This document shows positions 8,778 through 17,800 of a stretch of DNA of 64,000 nucleotides, piece after piece. The notes under the pieces were generated by a model. It was given only the letters and a program-made list of their open reading frames with translations. It was not told where the DNA came from and made no database searches. Each line of letters opens with the position of its first letter. Position 1 is the first letter of the stretch. Both the position numbers and the translations under genes were made by a program. The stretch comes from JBHYDC01 sp051861205 (lineage in GTDB: Bacteria; Pseudomonadota; Alphaproteobacteria; Rhizobiales; Pleomorphomonadaceae), in contig JBHYDC010000003.1 in assembly GCA_051861205.1 (NCBI GenBank), positions 124,001-188,000 on the forward strand, written 5' to 3'.

Positions 8778-10306
8778 TGCAGCCAAGCGGTGGTGGAAAC
8801 CTGCTCTTCACCGGCAAGGACTGGGACTTTAGCACAATCCAGCGTATTCACGACGCGGTGGAAAAAATCGCGATCGGCGAATTAGGTCTCGATGTCTTCC
8901 CGAACCAGATCGAGGTGATTACGGCGGAGCAGATGCTGGACGCTTATGCTTCGACCGGGATGCCCCTATTCTACAAGCACTGGAGTTTCGGCAAGCGCTT
9001 TGCTCAGCACGAGGCGATCTACAGAATGGGTCTGCAAGGGCTTGCTTATGAGATCGTGATCAACTCCAATCCCTGCATCAGCTACATCATGGAGGAAAAC
9101 TCCGCCACGATGCAGACGCTGGTGATTGCGCATGCGGCGTTCGGACATAATCATTTCTTCAAGAACAACTATCAGTTCAAGCAGTGGACCGACCCCGACG
9201 GCATTTTGGACTATTTGGCCTTCGCCAAAAGCTTCATCGCATCTTGCGAGGAGCGGCATGGCCGAGTGGAAGTGGAACGTCTTATCGATGCCGCGCATGC
9301 ATTGATGCCGCAGGGCATCCACCGCTATCCCCGCAAACGCCGGCTGGATCTGAAATCCGAAGAACGGCGCGAGCGCGACCGGGTGGAGGAAAGTCAGCGG
9401 TTTTACAATGACTTGTGGCGCACGGTGCCGGGCAAGCCGAACCGTCACCGCGAGCTGACCGGCGCGCGCCGCCGGGCGCTGCTCGGCTTGCCGCAGGAAA
9501 ACATCCTGTATTTCCTGGAGAAGGTCGCGCCGAGGCTAGAGCCGTGGCAGCGCGAAATTTTGCGCATCGTGCGACTGATCGCTCAGTATTTCTATCCGCA
9601 GCAGCAGACCAAGGTGATGAACGAGGGCTGCGCGACCTTTTGCCATTACCGCCTGATGACCCGCCTGCACGAAACCGGGCAGATCGACGACGGCAGCTTC
9701 CTGGAGTTCCTGCAGTCGCACACAAACGTCGTTCGCCAGCCCTTCTACGACGATCCGTCCTATGGCGGGATCAACCCCTACGCGCTCGGCTTCGACATGA
9801 TGCGCGACATAGCCCGCATCGTGCGCGAACCGACGGAGGAGGACCGCACGTGGTTCCCCGACGTTGCGGGAACGGGGGACGAGATGGCTGTGCTGCGGGA
9901 GATTTGGGCGAATTACCGCGACGACAGCTTCATCGGACAATATCTCAGCCCCAAGATAATGCGGGACTGGCGGCTGTTCCATGTCGTGGATGATGCCGCC
10001 GAAACGCACCTGAACGTGGAAGCCATCCACAATGAGCGCGGCTACCGCACCATGCGGCGAACGATCGCCAGCCAGTATGACGTGGGGGCGCAGTCACCGG
10101 ATATTCAGGTGGTGGATGTGGATCTGGCGGGAAACCGCACGCTGATGGTGCAGCACCGCGTGGTGGGCGGAAAGCTGCTGGAGCCGGCGGACGCCGCACT
10201 CGTACTATCGCACCTTGCGATGTTGTGGGGGTATGAGGTGCAGCTCGTGGAAGTGGACGCGGTGACGGACCGCGTACTGATGGACCACATGGCCGTGCCG
10301 GACTAG
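8774..10306 (+). CDS. SpoVR family protein
   Basis: 510 aa, matching SpoVR/YcgB family length. Conserved family features include the N-terminal DWDFSTIQRIHDAVEKIA segment, a region ending KVMNEGCATFCHY around residue 285 and SYGGINPYALGFDMMRDI around residue 330. SpoVR is needed for spore cortex formation in Bacillus; in proteobacteria it travels with prkA and yeaH and is linked to starvation or stress survival, not sporulation. Start codons ATGATG overlap the stop of the preceding gene (ATGA). A mosaic palindromic element follows the stop and may help end transcription. Confidence 0.93.
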   Translation: MMQPSGGGNLLFTGKDWDFSTIQRIHDAVEKIAIGELGLDVFPNQIEVITAEQMLDAYASTGMPLFYKHWSFGKRFAQHEAIYRMGLQGLAYEIVINSNPCISYIMEENSATMQTLVIAHAAFGHNHFFKNNYQFKQWTDPDGILDYLAFAKSFIASCEERHGRVEVERLIDAAHALMPQGIHRYPRKRRLDLKSEERRERDRVEESQRFYNDLWRTVPGKPNRHRELTGARRRALLGLPQENILYFLEKVAPRLEPWQREILRIVRLIAQYFYPQQQTKVMNEGCATFCHYRLMTRLHETGQIDDGSFLEFLQSHTNVVRQPFYDDPSYGGINPYALGFDMMRDIARIVREPTEEDRTWFPDVAGTGDEMAVLREIWANYRDDSFIGQYLSPKIMRDWRLFHVVDDAAETHLNVEAIHNERGYRTMRRTIASQYDVGAQSPDIQVVDVDLAGNRTLMVQHRVVGGKLLEPADAALVLSHLAMLWGYEVQLVEVDAVTDRVLMDHMAVPD

Positions 10307-10337
10307 CATTTCCTTATTTCGGGAGAACCTTCTTTTT

Positions 10338-10490
10338 CCTTCTCCCCTTGTGGGAGAAGGTGCCACGGAGGGGCCGATGAGGGGTCGTCGGTGCGATCTG
10401 ACGGGGAGGCAGCGATTGCCGCACCGTCTGCACCAACCCCTCACCCGGTCGCGCTTCGCGCGCCCACCCTCTCCCACAAGGGGAGAGGGT
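10338..10490. repeat. RIME-like mosaic palindromic intergenic element
   Basis: Two self-complementary arms, at 10338-10360 (centre CCCCTTGTGGGAG) and 10466-10490 (centre CTCCCACAAGGGG), are also inverted copies of each other, with about 105 bp between them that includes a GCGCTTCGCGCGC hairpin. This is the layout of the Rhizobium-specific intergenic mosaic elements (RIME) and related short repeats common between rhizobial genes. It lies between the convergent spoVR and hypothetical genes, where the hairpins could serve as a two-way terminator. Assignment to RIME is from memory of the arm sequence. Confidence 0.7.
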
Positions 10491-10513
10491 AAGCCGTTAT
10501 CGCTGATTGCGAA

Positions 10514-10972
10514 TCACCCGTGCTGCGGGCGGCCGAAGTAGCCGGCGATGGTGCCGCGGGCCTTGTCCCACATCTGGCGCATCGTGACGTGGCGCGCGGT
10601 GACGCGGACGCGCGAAGCGAGGCCGCTGGAGGTCATCGGGCCGTGATAGTGGCAGTCGCACAGGAGATGGTGGGCTTCGTCCTCGGTAATCTCGAAGAAG
10701 CCGATAGCCTCGCCGAGCCGATCATCCGAAAGACCCGCGGCCCGGAGCACCGGATCAGCGAAAGCGATCGAGAGGGCGCTATCATCAGAGCGAAGCGCGG
10801 CGCGCTGTTCCGAGGATAGATATTCGATGCGGTGCAGGACCTTCAGCGGTCCCCGATGCTGTTCAAGCACCGTTGCCCAGCGTTCGAGCTTCTCCTTTCG
10901 CGTCAGGGGAACCTTGGCAGGAGCCCCGAACTCGATTTTCTCGAAAGACTGGGGCAAGATTTCATGTTTCAT
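10514..10972 (-). CDS. Conserved hypothetical protein
   Basis: 152 aa, no signal peptide or membrane segment. The N-terminal half contains a basic KVPLTRKEKLERW segment; the middle is acidic with a His/Cys cluster (HHLLCDCHYHG, about residues 106-116) that could bind metal, although the spacing matches no finger I know. ATG at 10972 was preferred over one four codons upstream because GGAGG sits six bases before it. The gene stands alone; it is convergent with the spoVR operon and followed upstream by 470 bp without a gene. I do not assign a function. Confidence 0.65.
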   Translation of the reverse strand: MKHEILPQSFEKIEFGAPAKVPLTRKEKLERWATVLEQHRGPLKVLHRIEYLSSEQRAALRSDDSALSIAFADPVLRAAGLSDDRLGEAIGFFEITEDEAHHLLCDCHYHGPMTSSGLASRVRVTARHVTMRQMWDKARGTIAGYFGRPQHG

Positions 10973-11448
10973 TGCCGCCTCCATTCACTCAAAATCCGTC
11001 CTCGAAACAGCGAACGGTACCGCCCGCATTGCTGCGGATCAAAGACCACTGCGGTCTTCCATACGGCTCGATGCTTCGTCGGTGAGCCGCCTGTACAACA
11101 GTATAGGCTAGTTTGAATGCATGCCAACCCGGGACCAACTTTTGTCGTAGACGCGACGACTTCTAGCTTGAGCTAAAGCACGGCACTTTTACTGTGCCGG
11201 GCACGAAATGCTCTTTGCGTAAGGACAGCATGCAGCCAGGGACCGAGGCGGCGAGCGAGGTGTCCGATCCATACGAAAAAGACCGCCATCCCGGATGGAT
11301 GCGGTCTAAGCGGCGCCCAAACATGGTGGCTTGAATGGAGAGCAGCGAGGCTGCTCGAAGGCGACCAAGGGGGGATTGCAACCCGAGGCGGACGTGAACC
11401 GTCGCTGCTTGCGCGCCAAACAGTCCACATCCGCCACGGAATCTGAAA
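10973..11448. other. Intergenic stretch, no gene supported
   Basis: About 475 bp between the hypothetical gene and the fasciclin gene, both on the minus strand. Short open frames here lack ribosome sites and show no family resemblance. One hairpin, CGGCAC-TTTTACT-GTGCCG near 11184-11202, could be a weak terminator of the fasciclin gene. Nothing else stands out. Confidence 0.5.
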
Positions 11449-11937
11449 TCAGCTGCTCGGCAGCAGCACCTTGTCGATGACGTGGATCACGCCGTTGTCG
11501 GCAGCGATGTCGGCGGATACGACATTGGCGCCGTCGATGGTGACGCCCGAGGCGCTCTTTTCGACGCGCAGGGTACGGTCGCCACCCGACTTCAGGGTCT
11601 TCACATGAATGGCATTGCCGGGAAGCTGGTCCGAGGTGAGCTTGCGGCCAAGGACGTGGTAGCTCAGCACTGCGACGAGCTGGTCCTTGTTTTCAGGCTT
11701 CAGAAGGGTCTCCACGGTGCCCGCGGGCAGTGCGGCGAAGGCTTCGTCGGTGGGCGCGAAGACGGTGAGCGGACCGCTGGTCGCCAAAGTATCGGCAAGA
11801 CCGGCAGCGGTTGCGGCGGCGAGCAAAGTCTTGAACGTGCCGGCCCCATCGGCAACTTCGACAATATTGGCGGCTTGAGCAGGAAGTGCAGCAAACATCA
11901 GGGAAGCGGCGAGAGCAGATTTGAGTGCGAGGTTCAT
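11449..11937 (-). CDS. Fasciclin (FAS1) domain exported protein
   Basis: 162 aa. Residues 1-22 form a clear signal peptide ending A-Q-A-A. The rest is one FAS1 domain: GTFKTLLAAATAAGL, the H1 block GPLTVFAPTDEAFAALP, the central YHVL motif, and the H2 block with NGVIHVIDKVLLP at the extreme C-terminus. Single-FAS1 periplasmic or secreted proteins of this size are common in alphaproteobacteria and are thought to act in adhesion or surface interactions. Single gene with its own upstream region. Confidence 0.93.
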   Translation of the reverse strand: MNLALKSALAASLMFAALPAQAANIVEVADGAGTFKTLLAAATAAGLADTLATSGPLTVFAPTDEAFAALPAGTVETLLKPENKDQLVAVLSYHVLGRKLTSDQLPGNAIHVKTLKSGGDRTLRVEKSASGVTIDGANVVSADIAADNGVIHVIDKVLLPSS

Positions 11938-12083
11938 AGTTGAATATATCCTTGTCGTTTCTCGTGAACCGCACTGTGTTGCGGTATCTGGCTTTCTACG
12001 GTGAGAAAACGACGTGGATCATACGATCACGGTCTTGTTAGGGACCGTGATCGAGCGCGTTACCAGTGCAAGATAGCTGGAGG

Positions 12084-13262
12084 CTAGGCCAGTTCGCCCT
12101 CAGGCCAGCTTTCGCCGATGCGGCCGCGCGCGAGCATATGGACTTTCGGGGTGTTGATGGTGTCGACGGCGACCAGGCGTCCGGATCGCCCGTAAGAGAC
12201 CGAGAAGCGGCCGGACGCCGGGTCGCCCTCAACCAGGGTGCGATCCGCACCATCCGACAGACCGGCGATCTGGAGCTTGACGTCGTATTGATCGGACCAG
12301 AACCACGGGACGGGGTCGTAGGACACATCGCCTCCGAGCAGCGCCGCGGCGGCGATCTTGGCTTGATCGATGGCGTTTTGCACACTTTCCAGCCGGATCA
12401 TGCGGCCGAAGCGGGCGGAGGGGAAGCGCGTGCAATCGCCGGCAGCGAAAATGTCTGGCGCGCTGGTGCGGCCTGCGGTGTCGACCAGGATCCCGGCATC
12501 GACGGCAAGCCCGGCGGCTTCGGCAAGCCCGGTTTCCGCAATGCCGCCGACGGCGAGGAGCATGGCATCGGCGGGGATGAGCGTGCCGTCCGCAAGGCGA
12601 ACGGCGGTCGCGCGGTCGGTTCCCTCAATGCCGGACACGGCGGCGTTCAAGCGGATATCGACGCCCTCGGCCCGGTGGAGATCGGTGAGGAACGTTGAAA
12701 CCGGCGCAGCGACGACGCGGGCGAGAACGCGCGGAGCGGCTTCGAGCACCGTGACGTCAAGGCCCCGGCGGGCAGCGACGGCCGCGACTTCAAGGCCGAT
12801 ATAGCCGCCGCCGATGACGACGAGGCGAAGACCGTGCTGGAGATTGGGACGGATACGGTCGACATCCGCGATGGTGCGAAGGCCATAGACGCCGGGCAGG
12901 TTCGCCCCGGCAAGCGCAAGGGCGCGGGCGCGCGAGCCGGTGGCAAGCAGGAGCTTGGAATAGGCCAGACTCTCGCCGCTTTGGAACAGAAGACGATGGC
13001 CGGGCACGTCGATTTCTGAAACGGATCGGCCCAGCGCCAAATCGACGCCGAGCTTTTCGTAGAGGGCGGACGGGCGCAGCCACAGCGCTTCTGCGGCAAT
13101 CTCTCCGGCCAGGAATTTCTTGGAGAGCGGCGGGCGCTGATAGGGCGGATGAGGCTCATCGCCGATCAGGACGAGGGGGCCGTCATACCCGAGCTGGCGC
13201 AGGGTCTGGGCGGCTTGGGCACCGGACTGTCCGGCACCGACGACGACGATCGGATCGGTCAT
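12084..13262 (-). CDS. FAD-dependent ferredoxin/rubredoxin reductase-like oxidoreductase
   Basis: 392 aa, the usual size for the ferredoxin reductase group (CamA/rhodocoxin reductase type) that passes electrons from NAD(P)H to a [2Fe-2S] protein. N-terminal FAD motif VVVGAGQSGAQAA (residues 5-17), PPYQRPPLSKKF substrate-side motif, a second nucleotide motif VVIGGGYIGLEVAA near residue 148 and the FAD-closing block DIFAAGDCTRFPS near residue 270. No ferredoxin or cytochrome P450 gene is adjacent, so the partner is unknown. A 17-base palindrome lies upstream in the region shared with the divergent glycosyltransferase. Confidence 0.88.
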   Translation of the reverse strand: MTDPIVVVGAGQSGAQAAQTLRQLGYDGPLVLIGDEPHPPYQRPPLSKKFLAGEIAAEALWLRPSALYEKLGVDLALGRSVSEIDVPGHRLLFQSGESLAYSKLLLATGSRARALALAGANLPGVYGLRTIADVDRIRPNLQHGLRLVVIGGGYIGLEVAAVAARRGLDVTVLEAAPRVLARVVAAPVSTFLTDLHRAEGVDIRLNAAVSGIEGTDRATAVRLADGTLIPADAMLLAVGGIAETGLAEAAGLAVDAGILVDTAGRTSAPDIFAAGDCTRFPSARFGRMIRLESVQNAIDQAKIAAAALLGGDVSYDPVPWFWSDQYDVKLQIAGLSDGADRTLVEGDPASGRFSVSYGRSGRLVAVDTINTPKVHMLARGRIGESWPEGELA

Positions 13263-13402
13263 GAAGGTCTCTGAAGGAGCAACTATCCTGACATAATGGA
13301 CGAGGACGCCGGCGGGAAGAGGAAGATGACGCCGAGGCCGGCACCGAGCGCCGGATGGCGGAGGGGAGACGGCCAGCGAATTCGGTGGACGAGCCGGTTC
13401 TG

Positions 13403-13419
13403 GTTAACGCGGCGTTAAC
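13403..13419. promoter_or_regulatory. Near-perfect palindrome between divergent genes
   Basis: GTTAACGC-G-GCGTTAAC: two 8-base inverted arms around one base, 141 bp upstream of the oxidoreductase start and 57 bp upstream of the glycosyltransferase start. The symmetry and its place between divergent genes suit an operator, but no regulator is nearby and no second copy was seen. Confidence 0.4.
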
Positions 13420-13475
13420 TTGCGTCAGCGAATCCTTAGCAATACGTGCCCGCATGGGACGGTTGGGGGACTGCG

Positions 13476-14660
13476 ATGCGCCGGCGGGTCGTGATTCACT
13501 GGGGCATATCCAGCTTTTTCGGCTGGGGGATTTATGGGCTCAATCTGGCGCTGGCCTGGTCGGGCGATGGAGAAATCGAGCCGATCTGCTCTCTGCCGAT
13601 CGCGGATGGTCAGATCGCGGTGGATCCGTTGAAGGCGCTGGCGCTGGCGCCGTTTCGCAAGGCATCGGCGGAGCTTGACGGCAAGCTGAGGGGCTATTCG
13701 AACGGGACGGTGGCTCTGGATGTGCCGCTGCTGGCTGCGCTCGGCAACTCGCTTGCCGTGGCGCCGGCGGGCGGCAACGTGCGGCTGACGGGGCGGCCGA
13801 CGGTGGGCGTGGTGTTTTTCGAAATGCCGCAGCTTTCGCCCGAAGCGGTCGAAAACGCGCGGGCACTGCCGCTGATCGTGGCGGGATCCACCTGGAACGA
13901 GCGTATTTTGAGGGAATGGGGAATCACGAGCGTGCGCACCGTGATTCAGGGCGTGGACCCGACGGTGTTTCACCCCGCGCCCCGCTCCGGCGTGATGAAG
14001 GACCGATTTCTGGTGTTTTCCGGCGGCAAGCTGGAACTGCGCAAAGGGCAGGACCTCGTGGTCGCGGCGTTCCGGATCTTCGCCGCGCGCCACCCCGAAG
14101 CGCTGCTGGTGACGGCATGGCACAGCCCCTGGCCACAGTTTGCCCGCACGCTCGACCATTCCGGACGGGCAGCGCCCGTGGTGTTTTTCGGCGACAAGGT
14201 GGACGTGACGGCCTGGGGCGCGGCAAGCGGCATTCCGGCCGGCCAGATCCTCGACCTCGGATCCGTGCCGAACGCCTTCATGCCGCCGATCCTGCGCGAG
14301 ATGGACGTGGCGCTGTTCCCCAACCGGTCGGAAGGGGGCACGAACCTAGTGGCGATGGAATGCATGGCCTGCGGCGTGCCGGTGATCCTGTCGAAAAACA
14401 CCGGACATCTCGACCTCGTTGACGGCGACAATGCCTTTTGGCTTGAGCGCCAGATGGACGTTTCGGGCCACGGCGCGGGCGTGGGCGGCACGCCGGGATG
14501 GGGCGAAAGCGACGTGGAGGAGATCGTGGCGGCCCTCGAAACCGCCTTCACGAAGCGGGAGGACGCCAAGCGCCGGGGGCTTGCGGGGGCGGAAACGATG
14601 AAGCGCTTCACCTGGGCAAATACGGCGGCGGCGATGAAGGACATCGTGCTGGCGCTGTGA
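13476..14660 (+). CDS. Glycosyltransferase family 1/4-like protein
   Basis: 394 aa. GT-B type sugar transferase. The N-terminal part opens with RVVIHWGISSFFGWGIYGLNLA; the C-terminal nucleotide-sugar domain shows FLVFSGGKLELRKGQDLVVAAF and the conserved donor-binding block ALFPNRSEGGTNLVAMECMA, in which the EX7E-like acidic pair is present. ATG at 13476 is preceded by GGGGA; an in-frame GTG ten codons upstream has no site. It lies just before a series of TPR-glycosyltransferase modules, so the block may build one surface glycan or glycosylate one protein. Donor and acceptor are unknown. Confidence 0.82.
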   Translation: MRRRVVIHWGISSFFGWGIYGLNLALAWSGDGEIEPICSLPIADGQIAVDPLKALALAPFRKASAELDGKLRGYSNGTVALDVPLLAALGNSLAVAPAGGNVRLTGRPTVGVVFFEMPQLSPEAVENARALPLIVAGSTWNERILREWGITSVRTVIQGVDPTVFHPAPRSGVMKDRFLVFSGGKLELRKGQDLVVAAFRIFAARHPEALLVTAWHSPWPQFARTLDHSGRAAPVVFFGDKVDVTAWGAASGIPAGQILDLGSVPNAFMPPILREMDVALFPNRSEGGTNLVAMECMACGVPVILSKNTGHLDLVDGDNAFWLERQMDVSGHGAGVGGTPGWGESDVEEIVAALETAFTKREDAKRRGLAGAETMKRFTWANTAAAMKDIVLAL

Positions 14661-14795
14661 GGGCAGGCGGGCTGCGCAGGGATGGAAGGAACTGGCCGAG
14701 CCGCTGAGTTTTCGCGTGCCAAAAACGAGTATTGGAGGGAGTAAGCCGCCTGCGGCGTGAAACATGAGATGCTGCGTATGTTAACAGGGGAAAAA

Positions 14796-14813
14796 CCCGC
14801 AGAAAACTGCGGG
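14796..14813. other. Stem-loop in the leader of the TPR-glycosyltransferase gene
   Basis: CCCGCAG-AAAA-CTGCGGG forms a perfect 7-bp stem. On the minus strand it is followed by TTTTT, so it looks like a terminator for transcripts coming from the right on that strand, although no minus-strand gene lies there. On the plus strand it sits 68 bp ahead of the chosen start and could affect translation. Confidence 0.45.
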
Positions 14814-14881
14814 CAATGCGCTGCCCTTCTGGACACTCGCGCCTTCATCCTGCAGCCTCGACCTTGGTTTGGCCGGTCTTT

Positions 14882-17800
14882 ATGAACGACCGGCAACCCA
14901 ACTGGACAAGAACCGAGCCCACCCCCTTGGAAAGCCCCGCCCTTTCGCCCGCAGATGCCCGCCCGGTGACCGTGAACGAAGGTCGGCGGTTGCATGCGTC
15001 TGCCGATTGGTCGGGCGCCGAGATGATCTATCGCGCGGTGCTGGCGGTGGCTCCGGAGGACCCCGACGCGCTGCATCTCCTCGGCATTCTGCGCCATCAG
15101 CGCGGGGATAGCGCGGAGGCCGTGTCGTTGATCCGCCGGGCGCTGGCGCTGCGGCCGGATCACGCGCCCTCGTGGTCCAACTTGACGCTGCCGCTGGCGG
15201 CCGAAAAGCGCTTCGGGGAAGCGGCGGAAGCGGGGGCGGAAGCCGTGCGACTGGCGCCCGAAAACGCCGGTAATTGGGTGAACCTTGCCATGGCGCTGAA
15301 CGCCGGCGGGCGCCCGGCCGAAGCGGCGGAGGCGGCGGAGGCGGCCATCGCAATCGAGCCGGGTTTGTCGCTCGGATGGCAGCATCTAGGGCAGGCGCGG
15401 CTTCTGGAAAAGCGGTTCGGGGCGGCGGAACGGCATTTCCGCCGGGCTATCACGCTTGCCGCCGCAAACGGATCTGCACCGGGCGAAGCGCAGGCCGGGC
15501 TGGCGCAGGCGCTTTACGGCTTGATGCGCTATGGCGAAGCAACGGCGGTATGGCGCAGCCTTTTGGACGCGGACCCGGCAAGCCGTGTGGCGCGGCTGAA
15601 CCTTGGCGCCTCGCTGCGGGCCGAGGGACAGTTCGCCGCCGCGCTCGGCGTTTGGAGCGAAGGCGAAAGCGGACCGGAGACCGAGTTCAATACCGGCTGC
15701 ACCTATCTGCTGCTCGGCGATTGGACGCGCGGCTTTGAGGGCTATGAGCGGCGCTACGACGTGCCGATCGAGCCGGTTCCAGCCAAAGTGGCGGGTGTTC
15801 CGCTCTGGACCGGCGAGCCACTGGCCGGAACGCTGCTCGTTCACCATGAGCAGGGCCTTGGCGATACCATTCAATTCCTGCCGCTGATCGCAAGATTGCT
15901 CACCCGCGTTGCGCGGATCGTGATGGTCTGCCAGCCCGCGCTCGCGGCCTTTCTGGGAACCTGCCAGCCGGTGAAGGCCGCCGGACGGCGGATCCTGATC
16001 CTGCGCGACGGCGAGCCGCTGCCGGCGGTGGATGCGTGGCTGCCTTTGCTATCGGCGCCTCATAGGCTGGCGTTGCAGCCGTCGGATCTGAAATCGGAGC
16101 CGGCTTATCGGCCAGATCCCGCCCGCGTACGGGCCTGGGCGGAACGCCTGGAGCGGCTGGAAGGCGGCACACGGCGCTTCCGCATCGGCATCAATTGGCA
16201 GGGCAACCCGAAAGCGCCGGCCGAGGTGGGGCGGTCGATCCCGCTCACCTGTTTTGCCCCGCTCGGGACGGTACCCGGTGTGTCGCTGGTCGTGCTGCAA
16301 AAGGGCTTTGGCCGCGAGCAGATAGCGCAAACGGCGCTGGCGCTCATCGATCCCGGCACCGAGTTCGATGCGGGGCCGGATGCGTTTCTGGATACGGCGG
16401 CACTGGCGGCCTCGCTGGACCTTGTGATCACCAGCGATACGGCGGTGGCGCATGTGGCAGCGGCAACTGGACGGCCGGTGTGGCTGATCCTCAAAAGCGT
16501 GCCGGATTGGCGCTGGGGCGCGTCCTCGGATCTGACGCCTTGGTACCCCTCCATGCGGCTGTTCCGGCAGCGAATGGCCGGCGACTGGGCGGAGGTGATG
16601 AGCCGCGTGGTGGAGGCTCTGATCGCGCTGCTCGGCGCACGCGGCGAGGACGACCCCGACGGCGCGGCGAGCTTTGCCGAAGGACTGGCGGCCCATCAGG
16701 CCGGGCAGTTTGTCTACGCCCTGAAGCATTACGAGCGGCGCTTGCTGCTGGCACCCGGCGACGGCCGCGCGGCCAATTTCGCGGCGCTGGCGACCTATGA
16801 GGCCGGCGGGCGCAGCCGCACGGCAATCGATGGGGCGCTGGTGCTGGCCCGCCGATCGGTGGAGTTGATGCCCGCCGATCCGGACATGCTGGCCAATGCG
16901 GCGGTGCTCTTCAAGGCGGCGGGGCGGCTGGATGAAGCTGAAGACGTGCTGCGGCGCGCGCTGACGCAGCAGCCGGCCAATTCCGCCGTGGTGCAGAACC
17001 TGGTGAATACCTTGCTCGGCAAGGGCAAACCGGACGACGCGGTGCGGGTCGCCTCAAAAGCGGCAGCGGCCGCCCCGCGCGATCCGGCCGTTCTAAAGCC
17101 CCTGGCAGAAGCACTGCGAGCCGCCGGACAGTTGACGGAAGCGGCGGCGGCATTCCGCCTTGCGATCTCGCTCTCCCCCGCCGATCTGGCGCTCCGGGTC
17201 ACACTGGGCGGGCTCCTCGTCGAGATGAACGACCTGCAAGGCGCACGCGCCACCTTCGAGGAGGTGCTGGAGCGCGACCGCCGCAACGTCGATGCGCTTT
17301 CCAACCTCGGCGTGGTGGAAAAGCGGCTGACGGGCCCGGCGCTGGCGGTTTGGCTCTACGGCCTTGCCTTGCGCACGCAGCCCGGCCATGCCGACGCGCT
17401 GGCCAATCTTGGAAGCGCACTGGCCGATCTGGGGCGCGGCGAGGACGCGCGGTCGGCGCTGGAACGCTCCAATGCCGCCGGGGGCGACCGGCCCGAAAGC
17501 CTGATGGCGATCGGCATGACGCTGCTGGCCGAAGGCCGCTTCGACGAGGGTCTTGCTACCTATGAACACCGGCTGAACGCCGCACGCCTTGGCATCGGCG
17601 GAGCCGAACCGCCGCTGCCGCGCTGGACGGGCGATAATCTGGCCGGACGTTCCATCCTGATTCTCTGCGAGCAGGGATTTGGCGATGCCATCCAGTTCAT
17701 TCGCTATGCCACCGAGTTGAAACGGCGCGGTGCCGGCCGGGTGGTGGTGGGGTGCCGGGCGCGCCTGGCCGCGCTGCTGGCTAGCGCCGACGGCGTGGAC